Shown: piece after piece, positions 23,292 through 35,826 of the stretch | How positions within the stretch are numbered: the stretch's first letter is position 1 | Layout: every line of letters begins with the position of its first letter | NCBI GenBank assembly: GCA_023653785.1 | Contig: JAMKCH010084996.1 | Coordinates: forward strand, 16,915 to 80,914 | Length of the DNA: 64,000 bases | Reading direction: 5' to 3' | Origin: Ophioderma brevispina | Lineage: Eukaryota; Echinodermata; Ophiuroidea; Amphilepidida; Ophiodermatidae | The notes under the pieces: generated by a model | Told to the model about the DNA's origin: nothing | The model's database searches: none | What the model saw: the letters and a program-made list of their open reading frames with translations, nothing else | Program-made: the position numbers and the translations under genes

Positions 23292-24128
23292 AAGAATTGT
23301 GTATTAAATCTCTGAAATTTGGCACAGAGATGGAGTACGTCCACAACGATTTTTTGGGGCTATGGGCATTGCAGATTTGTCATATTTCTCGGTGAGGGGC
23401 AACGAAAGGTTACATAGGGGGGACAGTTTAAATTGCGTGATGATGCATAAAATAGCTAAAATAGCCAAAAAGTTCAAATTCTTGTTGTACAGGGGGAAGT
23501 AAAATAAAGTTGCTCCCACTTTGATAAGGAATGTCTTAAATTATTCATATTGGTAATTGAACTAAAATGAAGAATATATTTTTACTCTACCACATGTTTT
23601 GTTTCCGAGAAAATAAAAAGGCCACTAGCCATTCAATGTTTTTTTTGATGTAGGCTTTAGACCCGGGCCTTAGACTTCTGAACTATTTGTCCATAACATG
23701 AAAACTAAAACATAACAAATATTAAAAACTAAATTTCTTATTTCGATTGTTTTATCTGGAGACCACCCGCGACTTTGCCTTTTACCAAAGTCTGACCAAC
23801 TTTTTTCTACCCATGCATACAACCAGATCAGAAATTGGACTTTTTGGCTATTTGCAACCTTTTCACTCCATAAATCCAAACTATAGGTCTTACTTGAACA
23901 AGTACGTGCATATTTGGAATCCTAATAGCTAGACGAATAATTTGATATACTTTTTCAACAAAATTGGAACAATAGGCTCAAGTTCCTCCTATGTTGCCTT
24001 CTATTTTTCCGTCACCGATAAACATGAGAAATCCGCGAAACCCCTATAGCAAAAAATCTTCCTTTAGACGTAGCCTAACTCTGTGCCAAATTTGAGAGAT
24101 TTATCATCAAATGCACAATTGCCCCACA
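23292..24128. mobile_element. Palindromic element, short form (about 840 bp)
   Basis: The left arm (23,292-23,545: 'aattgtgtattaaatctctg', 'aatttggcacagag', 'aatagccaaaaagttcaaat') is the diverged reverse complement of the right arm (about 23,780-24,128). The terminal 100 bp of each arm are also found, in matching orientation, at 55,290-55,390 and 59,995-60,105. No coding capacity. Confidence 0.7.
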
Positions 24129-27100
24129 GTTTGTCACGAATCTGCTATGCTATAAGGAGTTAAGTCCATTATTTGGACTTTGCGTTTGTTTTTTCATAAA
24201 CTTAACAGAATTTTTTAAAATATAAACGCACTTTTCGTGTCTTTTACACACTGCTTTCGTGATTTTTTGTAAACCGCTAAAATGCCATCTACCTCTCTAC
24301 CTGTTGTGAAACTCTTCTGTGACTAGATAAGTTTGTACGCAAAAAGGGCACACAAATATATCCGTAAAGACACACAGAGTTCTCTCTCTTTCTTCCCCTC
24401 TCTCGATTTCCTTAAATTAGGCAAGCATTTATTAATCAGGACGTTCCATAAACTTTAGCAGAAAATTATCAAAAGTACTATTTTAAATTATCCATTCGTA
24501 CATTTTCTCCTGGCAATTTCTCATTTACTCCCTATTCCATTTTGAAGGGATTTTTATTTAAAATGGAATTGTGTTCGTCTCTAATAACAAGTCACATTTT
24601 ACAGAGGAGACAGTACACGGATCGAATTGGTATATGTACAGGTTGACTACCAACAAGCGTGTTCCTTTGTTATTAATTTAATAACATGAAATCCGAAGAC
24701 GATCAAGCCAATATTAAGCTAATATTACCTCGCTCATCAACTGTCATCGGCCTGCCTGCTGTCGATCACTGCATCCGAGAAAGAGCAGATCGAAAAAATC
24801 CTCATATAAATTCAACAGATTTTCTCATTAATACTGCATATCTTATAAAGATGAAAAAATAGACGCTCTTCAAGATATACTTTTCATAAAAACAGCTTAT
24901 TACTTTATCTTGCATCTTCACCACGGGTTGAAAATTCTCAGTCGAAGCCTTCAGCATCTCCGAGCTGTCAAAGCTGTCAGCCAAGCCAAGATAATTCACT
25001 TGTCCACCGCCTGCGTTTCTGCCTGTCACCAGCAAAATTGTCTTATCGGATTTGCCGCCATTTTTTTCGCACCTGCATTAATACAAACGTCATTTTGATC
25101 ATTGATGATGTAGATTATGAAAACAAAATGCACATCGATAGTGTCTGATAGATGCCGTATTTCCACGCCGCAGACAACATTTCTGAACTGTGGGGGAAAA
25201 TTAACACTTTATGAAAGTCATCATTGTTGATTTGAGCAATCACCAGATACGGGTGAATTGTACATTTTACTAAATCCAGAAGTTCCGTGTGACACTACGC
25301 AGTGTATAATGGATTGACAAGTCTACAACACAGGGATTAAATTATTTACGATCATAACTATGTACAGTACAGTAAGAAGTAAATTGAAACATTTTCACAA
25401 TTATGAGCCCTAACTTCAGAAGCTGCAATTTCCTGGGAACATTTACAGGGTATAGAGGGGTCTTAAGAAAGACCAAACCTTCAAGTCCCAATGAGTCCCA
25501 GAACATTCATTGCATTCAGGGAAAGGATATGTACATGATGAAAGGGTATATAAGTATACATTCTATATAATATGTGATATAGGGTATATAGTACACATTC
25601 TCATATGTGATATGCCATATAATTTGTATCAGGCTTACATTCGATAGGGGCTGATGATGATATATCTAAGACTCTAAGTATAAACGCTGTGTATCCGTAT
25701 ATACCGACCATTTTTTTTTATAGAAATTTTGTTAGAATTGTCTCAAACCAATAGGTTTTTAAACGTGTATAAGAAATTTACCGTTGTAAAATCGTCGAGT
25801 GGGGAAATGCAAAAGAAAATACATGTCAGTTTCTTGTAGAAAGAGAGTCAACTCAACTCCTCACCACTATCTCGTCATCTCGACACCACGACCAATAATA
25901 TAATACTAGCTATCGCCATAGCTCGTGTTTTCTATCATGTTAAGCTTTTCATCCTCATTTAAGACTTCATTTGAACGTGTTAAGACAGTGAAATTTTATT
26001 CTTTGCAAATAAATTGCAAATACACGGGATAAAATAAGCGTGCAAAGCCAATTTGTCGCAGGTAACATGGTAAAACCTCATGGTTCGTCATCATCTCAAT
26101 CCAGTCCGGTTCGTTGGACATACAGTCGGTCAATCATTCAACTCGGTCTTGTCAGCGGCCATCAGGGTGATCTAAACGATCTGAAGGAAACTCACATGAG
26201 ATTTCTGTCTTAGAAGACAGAGGATGTAAACTCTAGCACAGGACGCCATTCTTGAAGAAACTATGCACGTTAATTTGTGAAAGCTTGAAGAATCAACCTT
26301 GACATAAATTGCAAATGATCAATGATCATACAAATTTGTTTAAAGTCATCGAGCAAGCCAAACCGAAGTTGTGAAGATTGAGGAGGTAGTTTTTTAAAAT
26401 GTTGTTCAGTACATCGCCAATATTTTGTTTTTGAAAGGTATTTTGTAAAATTCTGATTTGCACCACTTTTTTCTGTTGGCCTAATACTATCTGGGAGAAA
26501 ATTAGAGGAAGGGCATGGCATACTCGGTCCGACGAGCACGCGGCCATTTTTCGGCATTGTTGACGAACATAATCATTTGTTGGCATTGTCGACGAGCGCT
26601 ATTAATAGAGGTGCCATTAAGTTACGGGTTTTGTTAATCTCTTTAGTAGAAAAAAATCTTTAAAATTGTAATAAATATTTAGTTGAGCACCCTAATTTGG
26701 GGTGAGTAGAACTTTAGTAATTTGATTGCAGGGAAGTTGGCCGGATTTGCCAATCAAACCCAGGTTTTAAGCGATCCCTGCGGGAGCTGACGGATCATAA
26801 TGACGGAAGTCAACTGCCCGGAAACAGTTTTTCCTTACTGCTACTACACCGGCACTTTAAATCATTTTATTTTTTTTATTTTGAAATTGCTACTCCTTTT
26901 TTTAAATGTCTGTATATGCAGGTATAGTCAATCGCAAAACAGCGTGCATAGGAGAAGACTATCAACTCAAGAATAGAGAAACTATGGATTAATGGCTGCT
27001 TCTGTTACATGCCAGAACCAGCAACGCAAATTCTGTTTAAAAAAACATTGGCATACATGCCTCGATTTAAAGCGGAAAGAGGGAGAGGAAGGGTATCGCT

Positions 27101-28668
27101 GGATCTGAGATGAGAAAATAGGCCCTTGATTTTCCCGTATTATTTGTTAACAAGTGGCAATAAATGAACTGAAAATAAATAAAAAAAAACACTACAGGCG
27201 TGTGCTGCATCTTGCGAGAAATGATAAGACGGAATTCATATATCGTGCAGGCGTATAAGAGGCCATTTTGGAGACGATGTGCCAAAAGAAGTTTGATTCT
27301 GAGTCCCGCAACCAATTTGACACCTTTGGTTACAGGCATTGCTTGATTTTCTGGTTTATCACAAGAAAAACAAACCCATTTACTTTATTAGCTAATAATC
27401 TCTTAACCCTTGTCTTAAGGGGTTGCCACCCCCTATATAGTGAACTTTCCTGTGGTGCTAAAATTCCAAAGGATTTCGTAAAAAGCTCAGGCTTCCAGGT
27501 AATTGTTTTCTCATTCATTCCGGTCGATCGTTTTAGGGAAAACTTTGAAGGTAGCACATTCATCGGGGTTAGGGTGGGGGGAATATATTATGGTACATTC
27601 TTGAAGAAAACAAATATGCACAGCATGGCTCTAAACTCCATGTTTATGTAAAAATAGTATATTTCCATTATAGAGCTGAAAACCGCATGAAAATCCGACA
27701 TTCCTATATCTTTTTAGCGCAAAATTAGATTTCGCTATGTGGAAAATGACAATTTAATCGACTCGCGCCGAACTTTATGACATCATTGTGATGCCATACC
27801 AGTACTTATTTTGAATGGAAAGAGGAGGAACATGACCATCCACTAGCTGGTATCAAAATAATATGCATTAATGTTTTATAACGAATCCCGAAGGTGTGGT
27901 AATCCCCTCATGGTAAATTGTGTTACAAAAAAGTATTGACGACAGTTAACGTTGTGATACATGGAATAGGGATTTCAGGTCAAGCGGAATGATATTTGCA
28001 AATCGTGAATTATTCAGTTTTCGTCGGGCTCGGACCAAAATATTCCAATTCATTTGTATTGTGTCGACGTATGTGTTTCAACAAGAGAATTATTTGTCAA
28101 ACAGTGTCTCCATGCAACACCAGTGTCATGTGGGCTATGCAATTATTGAAAATACATCAAATTGGGCACGCAAAATTATTATATAATTTGACTCCGCGAT
28201 CGACCCAAATTTGGAAACTCCCAGAAAGCTTTTAATCTCAGTCCAAGGATACAGACCCTAACTTCTGATTTTCGGGAATAATGTTGTTTTTCTTTGCAAA
28301 AAATCTAACACTATTAAAGTGCACAATTTTGACCATATTTAATAACCGTGTCTTGCAGCCTTACGTCCACGTAAACTCCATATGGGGGACTAGACCCTCC
28401 CCATGTTCGGTCATTTGGGTGCAATGGAATAGGAGAGTCTTAAACGACACAATGGAATGAAAAAAATCCAGACATAATGAAATGGACCCATACCGAAATT
28501 ACTCCCACAAATTTGAAAAACAATCTGGGCGTTTTATACAGTTTGTAAAAAGTGAAGAGTAATTAATATTATTTTCCTTGTATAAGCTTCACTTCTCAAA
28601 CAAAATAAAAAAAGTGATGCTGACATTATTGCGTGATTTATTGCATGATTTTCCGTAACCTGACTAAT
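24129..28668. other. Non-coding, mostly unremarkable
   Basis: No supported gene. A small tandem duplication (25,543-25,580 and 25,581-25,614, starting 'agggtatata') is present. Several short frames overlap on both strands with no recognisable domain. Confidence 0.45.
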
Positions 28669-28755
28669 CTGACACACTTATGAATTCGGAAACCTTAACA
28701 GAATAAACCTGTGCTTTTATTCCGTGAAGGGTTTCCGATTTCATAAGTGTGTCAG
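28669..28755. mobile_element. Short fold-back element
   Basis: CTGACACACTTATGAATTCG... (left arm 28,669-28,694) pairs with the right arm 28,730-28,755 with one mismatch in 26. The final AGTGTGTCAG is repeated just outside (28,762-28,771). Likely a transposon remnant; an RNA hairpin is also possible. Confidence 0.7.
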
Positions 28756-29509
28756 AAAAAAAGTGTGTCAGATGGGCCAGGCTACATAAGCTCCCTATTA
28801 TTGCCAGCATTTGATCAAACTTGATTGGTCATCAGCTCACAGGCCATTGCTATTGTGTAAAGTATACCGGCTAATCCACCTTTCACTTGTCAATATCTCA
28901 CTACAAGCCTGCAGTACAATGTCTGAATCCCCATCTGAATGCTTTAGAATTGTGTCATAAAACATGCTAGACACTGTAAATTCTAACAGGGATGTCAACA
29001 CCTTGATTTTCCGTGGCACGAATTACCACGAACTGCCACGAACTGTGACTGTTTTTACAGAATTTAAACATCCAAATTGTTTGCAAATTTGCAGGTGTGA
29101 TTAATGATTTCAGTAAGGGTATATGTTTCATTTAATATGTCTGATTTTTTTCACGCCATTGTGTCCCTTTAATCAAATTACGATGACCAAATGTGGATGA
29201 ATTCAATTTGGGTATTTTGTAATGAAACTTAATTTCATATGATGTTTTGTCGGAAATGCGGGAAATGGAGTGTCATAACATTGGGAGTTTGTTTTGAAAC
29301 CGTGATTTTGATCATAATACTGTTGTAAGTCGCCGTTGAAGCAAAATTATACCGTCTATAAGCACCGGAATCCCGTTCCCATATTATATATTTTAATTAT
29401 GCCTTTACCGAAAAGTTTACACCAAATGTATCCGGATGAGTTACCCACAAAATGGTTCTTAATGAAGCATTCTCGGAAGAAACATTTTAACTTTACAAAC
29501 CATTTTGGT
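28756..29509. other. Non-coding, nothing recognised
   Basis: No gene or repeat end supported. Confidence 0.4.
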
Positions 29510-29558
29510 ATGTATGTATGTGTGTGTGTGTGTGTGAAAAAAAAAAAAAAAAAAAATT
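29510..29558. repeat. (TG)n followed by poly-A
   Basis: A GTAT/GT repeat runs directly into about 21 A residues. Confidence 0.9.
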
Positions 29559-29957
29559 ATCTGATGCATCATTATTTCCGAGGGTTTCTATAGATATGAT
29601 AGGTCTGCAAAACAAAAATGATCTTGCATACAAACACAAACTTATTCTACCAAACATGTGGTTCTGCCTGAAACCATTTTAAGACAAGACCAAAAGATCA
29701 AAAGACCAAAAGATAATTTTAAGAAACACCGCGACCCTGCCACTCGCTCCATCAAATCTGATATTTTGGTAAAAGCTTGTATTTTTGACTGGCGCGTTTC
29801 GAAGACAATGATTTGCCCCTAATTTGAAGACGATATAATGAAACTCAGTTTTTATTTCATCTTTAGTAATGTCGTATTAGGCCTACCCCTCATGTGTGGT
29901 GTAAGTTTCATTTAAAAATTCGACCGGGAGAGTTTTTTTTCTTCATGTAAGCTTTCT

Positions 29958-30172
29958 TAAGAGGAGGTATATTCTTCCCACGATGAATTTCTTCCAATGC
30001 AATTTTTTGTACTGGTTGTCACATATAGTAACAAAAAGTACTTAAATTGCAAGATTGGGATGAGTTCCGTTCATTTAAGTACTTTTGTCACTATAAATTC
30101 ATTCATTCATGTGACAAACTATAGTGCAAAATTGTATTGGAAGAATTGCATTGTGGGAAGAATCTCCTCTAG
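29958..30172. mobile_element. Fold-back MITE, arms about 100 bp
   Basis: The left arm ('agaggaggtatattcttccc', 'atttcttccaatgcaatttt', 'agtacttaaat') and right arm ('atttaagtacttttgtcact', 'aaaattgtattggaagaatt', 'gtgggaagaatctcctct') are reverse complements with modest divergence and leave only about 20 bp in the centre. Non-coding. Confidence 0.8.
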
Positions 30173-32349
30173 CTTTCTCAATGGATTCTTTTGAAAGAAG
30201 ATGATTAAAAGTAAATACACCGCAAAAAGGCTGTTTAAAAGTTTTAAACAATCAAATTGTCAAAATTATAAGCTATGTTTAAAAGCTTTACATATATAAA
30301 ACATTTTACCTTTGTATGGATGTGTGTGTGTGAGGAGTATTACTGAGCCAGTGATAAGTTTGATGGTATGAGGAGTAGGCTATATGATGCATCAACAGAT
30401 TGCCTAAACTTGCTTTTTCATTCGCAATTTAGGATGATTTTCACCATAGGCCTATGGGAGTCAGACCTTGTAGATTTGTGTAGTATATCTAAACAAAAAA
30501 TAGGCCTATTTCTAAAACCTTGAAGATTTTCCCACCTTCCCTCATATAATTATATAAGTGTGCAGCGAGCTGAAAATATACATATAGATAATCTACCATG
30601 TAACAATTATCTTATTTATTTAATTACATTAATTACACGGCTTAAAAGCTATGCATGGGGATGGAATTATCAGAGCCTTAATTTTTCAAGTCACTGCCTT
30701 AACGCCTTCATATCTTATGTACGCATCATCTCACATGCGTGACCAATAAGGTGTGAAGCGCATCTAAGTGTCTTTGTTGTTCTTATTCCACACCATAGGA
30801 GGTGCTGTAGAGTAATGCATATTTCTTATGACTATGTTGTAATAATGCATGCTTTAAAAGATTAAAATATCTTTCTAAAATACTGCGCAAAATATTAACT
30901 TGCCAGCAAAGTCCGAAGATCATGATTTGAATAATCTCCATTCACTAATGCTCGTCTGCTGATGGCTGCCGGCCACGCGTGTAAACATTGGCATAAGTCA
31001 TTGCATCCAAGTTGTTTGCTTGGTTTGTTTACCCGTGTCCTTAAATGACATTTGTATGAAAGAACGTCTATCCCGCCCATTTGTATATAACGGACTTAGA
31101 ATTGATAGATAATCAAATGAAACAACGCATAATGAGATGCTTTTAAGTCGGGCTGATTTAGCCGACGTTTTATGCTGTTAGCCTTTTGAGGTCAATACTG
31201 TTATTGGTTAACGGATCTAACGGGACGACATGTAATCATTTGGGGCCGTTAGATATAACAGTAAATCGGGAGATTCATCCGTTACTAGGTGAATCTTGAA
31301 TGCCAAAGGCGGATTAGAAATGATGGAGAGTCACTATGATCGCCGCTGCCGCCACGATTGCTGAACAATCATAAGCTTCAATTCTAACACAGAATAATTC
31401 AACATTAATTTCTTCCATTCCAATTTAGACAGCCATCACAAATACTTCATTTGTTTACATTATTGAAATGTAGATGTGTATTTGTAAGGTTAGCTGTGTC
31501 AATTTTGAAATGATGCTGGCGTTCAGCAAATTTCCTTTGGGAGGCCAGAGATGGGCAAAAGATGCGACAAGGGCGAGACGACCGTTTCCCGCAGGCCCCA
31601 CGTCAGTCAGTTTGCCGCGAGTTAGCTTCGGGCTTTGACTGTTTTTGGCGATGAATTGCCCAGGATGAATTGATTACTTGCTCTGGGGCATAATTTTCAG
31701 CCGATACTTTGGAAACGAATGACATTTTGTGTTTTCTTAATCGATATACTGCATCAACGTAAATACGCATGGAGAGCTCCAATCTGGGCGAAAACTGCCA
31801 TTTACTTACCACTCAATGGGCATTTCTCGCTTTCTTCATTTGCCGCACTTGCGCTTGATTGGACACAAGTTTACTTAACCACTTCGCTATGCCATTTAAT
31901 GGCTAATATAGTCACATTTTCGTACAATGCTTGTTATGTTCACATGCTGCCAACAAAAATGTTAGCTTGATTTTATATTCCTATTATCATAATAATTTGG
32001 TTCATATGTGTGACATTAGACTATTTTCCTTTTTGAATCTAAATAAAACGCGCTCTTGCGTCGCTATTGACACCCCGTATCCTTTTGTGCGTTTAAATTG
32101 ACTTTTATGCGGTGTTTCAGGATGAATGAGTTGACCAGCCTCAACGTAAATGAAGTTTACTGTGCGTGAGATATCACATAATTAAACTTAATTAAAAGCG
32201 GTCAAAATTATTTCCCCAATTCTTTTGAACCACTTGAAGGAAAACGAGTATTCTCCTTCAATTCAAAAGGTGGATACCAATGAGGGCAGGCTTGGGATGC
32301 CCCGTGTCTGGATGCAAAAGGCAAGAGTTGGGGAAGAAGTCTTCCATCA
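30173..32349. other. Non-coding DNA upstream of MEIS
   Basis: No coding exon supported. A homeodomain-type ATTA-rich and GC-rich mix at about 31,090-31,380 could include regulatory DNA, but nothing decisive is visible. Confidence 0.4.
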
Positions 32350-32354
32350 CTGGT

Positions 32355-32368
32355 AGTACCATGGCAAC
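32355..32368 (+). promoter_or_regulatory. RFX X-box-like motif
   Basis: AGTACCATGGCAAC matches the palindromic RFX consensus GTTRCCATGGCAAC at 12 of 14 positions. It lies 7 bp upstream of the PBX-MEIS site. Confidence 0.4.
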
Positions 32369-32375
32369 GACTAAG

Positions 32376-32385
32376 TGATTGACAG
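32376..32385 (+). promoter_or_regulatory. PBX-MEIS composite binding site
   Basis: TGATTGACAG is an exact match to the PBX half-site (TGAT) fused to the MEIS/PREP half-site (TGACAG) recognised by PBX-MEIS dimers. It lies 297 bp upstream of the MEIS start codon. A 10-mer like this is expected about 0.1 times by chance on both strands of the whole window, so its place at the promoter is suggestive. Confidence 0.6.
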
Positions 32386-32681
32386 GTGTAAGCCCCAGCC
32401 CTTGGTCCACGTTCCCATTTGCAACACACGTTGAACGCACCCTCAATCAAAATCCGGTAGAAAACTGGCAACCCTGTCGATCGCATTTTGTGACGGCTGA
32501 TGTGTTATGTCGCGTGCGTGTGACATATTTCGTTCAAGTTTATCAACCAAAACAACTCGTTCATATCTTCTAAACTGACACCGCAAATAAAGAGATCTGT
32601 CTTTCAAATACTGTGGAATCATAATAGATGATCGAAGAGGTTTAGGACGCGAGAGTTGGAGCGAAAACTCAACCATCATCA

Positions 32682-32693
32682 ATGGCGCAAAGG
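32682..32693 (+). CDS. Meis: MEIS exon 1 (coding part)
   Basis: ATG GCG CAA AGG encodes MAQR, the conserved start of MEIS proteins, and is followed at once by the donor gtaaga. The phase is 0 and joins in frame to exon 2. The start context 'catcaATGg' has G at +4. The 5' untranslated part extends upstream for an unknown length. Four codons would be missed by any length filter; the call rests on identity to the family start and on the in-frame join to the YDDGLPHYGG exon only 224 bp away. Confidence 0.88.
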
Positions 32694-32917
32694 GTAAGAT
32701 TAAAGACAGGAGAGATGTAAGATTTTGACATGTCGCGATCTGCTGGGCAATCGTACCGAGTGGTATTCTTGCATGTTCATCAAGCCTGCATTCTCTTCTT
32801 GTTAACTTCTTCCAAAGCGGAGCACGATTTGGTCATAAATTTTACTGCTTTTTATTTTGCTTTTAACGTTAGAATTATGCATGTGATTTTGACTAGAGCA
32901 TATTTTATTTTTTACAG

Positions 32918-33156
32918 TACGATGATGGTTTACCCCACTACGGCGGTATGGAATCTACTTCGATGTACGAGGCGGCTGCACCTCGGTCCGCCGTGCATTA
33001 TTCCCAGGCTTACGGCCAGCCCAGTGTACCGCAACTGAACCACGCACCAACTGTGGGACACCCACAATTTTATGCGGGACATACACCCAATGTAATGACT
33101 CCAGTATCCAGCGGCGTCACAGATATACATAAAAGGGACAAAGACGCAATTTATGG
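32918..33156 (+). CDS. Meis: MEIS exon 2
   Basis: The acceptor tttttacag is followed by TAC GAT GAT GG, giving YDDGLPHYGGMES and continuing open for 79 codons to KRDKDAIYG. The start and end match vertebrate MEIS1/2 nearly exactly (YDDLPHYGGMD... and KRDKDAIYG). The middle is rich in Pro, His, Gln and Tyr and is lineage-specific, as expected for the variable N-terminal region. The donor is gtaggt at 33,157 after two bases of the final Gly codon, the same split as in vertebrate genes; reading through would meet a stop at once. This is the strongest single piece of evidence for the gene. Confidence 0.95.
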
Positions 33157-33899
33157 GTAGGTATAGTCTGTCAATAATTATGGTCTAAAGACCCGTCTCA
33201 AGACCAATTTATAATTAGGCTGAGTTGATACATACATGTCTGCCACACAGCGGACTGGCCAAGCTTTCCATCACCCTCCACTCGGGGTTCAGTTTCAGCA
33301 ACACGCATTTTTCGTCCATGATTTCATCAAGGTTTGCCGCGACATGTGTGTCATAGTTCACATTTCATATGAACAATGTCCCCGTGCTATGGAACGCTAC
33401 AATTTAGTTCCATTTTCTTCAAGTGCTATTGCTTTAAAGGTTATCAAAAATGAAATGGAGTTTTTCTCCATTATGATATGAATTCATGCTAGCTCAATAT
33501 GTGTAGTAGTACATTTACAACTCATTTACACTGGGGCAGGGGAATATTTTATTTAGAAAAAAAAGTGTCCAAATCAAAATGAAAATATAATTTGCAAGGT
33601 AAAAAAAGAACAGGTGACTGAGATGTAATTTGTGTTCATATTTACTAAACACCACCCAAAATGTCATGATGACAATTCATGATAGGGAAAATTGACAACT
33701 CATGATTCTAATTGCCTTTGAGAAATGGTTTATTTCCAAAATTTAAGTTCCATTATTTAATATAAAATTAAAATTGCTAACTACCCCACAAAAAAATCAT
33801 GTCAAATATTATGAATGGGGGGGGGGGCAGCACTCTACTTTTTATCCCCATGGCTTGAAAAGCAGAGGGGGATATTGGGAGGGTGCGAATGTCTGTGTC
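33157..33899. other. MEIS intron 2, proximal part
   Basis: Non-coding, with a 9-G run near 33,820. Nothing else supported. Confidence 0.4.
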
Positions 33900-34560
33900 T
33901 GTGTGTTCCAGATTGGTTAGGTTTTTGGTTTTCAGGGCTTGTTCCAGACTTGGGGTTTAGGTGCAGTAGGGGTTCCTCATAGGAAGGAGAGAGCTGCCGA
34001 CGCTGTGGTTGAGATAAGGCGGCTACTGTAACCGTGTTTTGAAAATTATAAATATTCGTTACGGTCATCCACGCACGCGTACGCGCATGCGCCGTAACCT
34101 GTTGGCCTGGAAACTGTACATCGTTCTATGCAAATGCTGAATATATGAATAAATTGGCACGCCACGCTATGGAAATGAGGGAATAATGAATAAATTGGTA
34201 CACCATGCTATGGAAATAAGTACGCACTGCGGGAAAAGATGGTTACGGCTTTTGAGCTGGCGTTCGCTATCTAGTGTTATAAATAGAAATCTGTGGGGTT
34301 CCTTCATATGTGGATGATGTCAAAGGTCATAGACCAAGGTCAAAGGTCATCTGAGGTCATGTTGTATGTGTGTTCCAGTTTGGTTAGGTTGCCGTTTTTC
34401 AGGTCGTCTTCGAAAGGTTTAAATCTGATTTAAACCAGACTTGGGGTTAAGCCTGTGCAATAGGGGTTCCTTCATATGTGGATGATGTCAAAGGTCATGG
34501 AACAAGGTCAAAGATCATCTGAGGTCATGTTCCAAGCTGCCATCTTGCCAGAGGAATGAT
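33900..34560. repeat. Interspersed repeat family with DR1-type motifs
   Basis: A unit recognisable by 'gtgttccagtttggttaggt', 'acttggggttaag', 'caataggggttccttcatat' and 'gatgatgtcaaaggtcat' occurs in part at 33,900-33,985, about 34,290-34,370 and 34,371-34,560, and again at 36,690-36,910. It carries AGGTCAAAGGTCA (34,337-34,349), a perfect direct repeat with 1-bp spacing of the nuclear-receptor half-site. Confidence 0.7.
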
Positions 34561-34624
34561 GCAAGTTTACTTTTTTGGGGGAATTGCTTTTTGCAAGTTT
34601 ACTTTTTTGGGGGAATTGCTTTTG
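34561..34624. repeat. 32-bp tandem duplication
   Basis: Two exact adjacent copies (34,561-34,592 and 34,593-34,624) of a unit beginning 'gcaagtttacttttttgggg'. Confidence 0.9.
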
Positions 34625-34714
34625 TCTCTTATGGGCTTGGGAACTGAAATTGCAAGAAATTCAGGCCTCCCCAAATGCACCCCTAAGAACTGAATTATGC
34701 TTCAACTGAGACCC

Positions 34715-35040
34715 TTAAGGCACTATCAGTGATCCACCAAAGAGAATCAAAATATTCAACTTAACGAAGTTAGTCTAAAAGTGAAGGATAAGTCTGTAGA
34801 ATTTGCATAAGTTTTTTCCCCCCAATGTAAAGTGTCAAAAAAGGAAGAAAGAGCACTGTTTGAACATTTTAATCTTCATTCAATTACATAAATTGTAGAA
34901 AGTGTCCGTACGGCGAGTAATGACTAAAAGATCCAAGTTGCCTAGTTATTAGGTTGCTTTCAGTCATATAATTTGCATGGTATGTTAGGATAGCTATACT
35001 TGATTTTCTGAAGTTTGGCAAATCACCGATAGTGCTTTAA
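34715..35040. mobile_element. TTAA-flanked MITE, copy 2
   Basis: Begins TTAAGGCACTATCAGTGAT and ends with the near-complement, closing on TTAA. 326 bp, inverted relative to copy 1 at 985-1,339, and recognisable through the interior. Terminal repeats have a few mismatches, so it is older than copy 1. Confidence 0.8.
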
Positions 35041-35826
35041 GAACTGCTGGAGAAGTGTGAAGGGGGGGGGGGGGGTCTCAAGGGCTGCACAAGGAATGAC
35101 CTCAGTTGTAATGAATGTTGAAAATGAGACCAAATGTCATTGTAGGTCAAATAATGATCATGAGGAAGAATGTAGGACTATTTAGGGTGAGGTTAAAGGT
35201 CATTCTGAGGTCAAAGGGCCAATTGAGAAAAAGATATTTTTCCTCACAGAACAACTGACCATCATGGGGAGAGTAGCTTTGGTTGAATAAATCAATTGAT
35301 TGAATTGAACAAAAAAACAATGCAAAACCTGGGGAACAAAAAAAAATTAAACAATTTCTCATAGGCTATAGGTCATGCTGTTCAAAGGTTTTCTTGGGGG
35401 CATTTTTAGACTTAAGTTTTTGAATGCTTCTGAATACATCTCTCTCAAATGTATTCATGAGTTTAGATGAATATCCTTGTTGATACCATAGCATGAAGAG
35501 CTAACTATAACAGATCATCAAAATGACTTTCTGCAAAAACATTGTCAGGACCACGCCATCTTGAAATGACTTGCACACCTATAGCCGGAAGTGGACATCC
35601 GGGCATTTGGCTAAAATATGCTTGCAACAATGTGGGCGTAAAACAAATCATTTGATACGCGATGAAAGCGTAGTGTCTCGCCATGTGCAGTGATCGTCTT
35701 TTTGATTTTGCGCAGTTTGTTTTCACCGCGATCACTTGGATGCCCTGGCTTTTTCCTGGTTTTGTTTTCTCCGCGGTGAAGCGATTTGACGTAGTCCGCT
35801 CGCCGGCTATATGGATACATGTTAGT

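Noticed and set aside
32208..32486. - strand frames opposite the MEIS promoter
   Set aside because: No domain; they overlap the promoter and 5' region with the PBX-MEIS site, and the open frame is modest in length.
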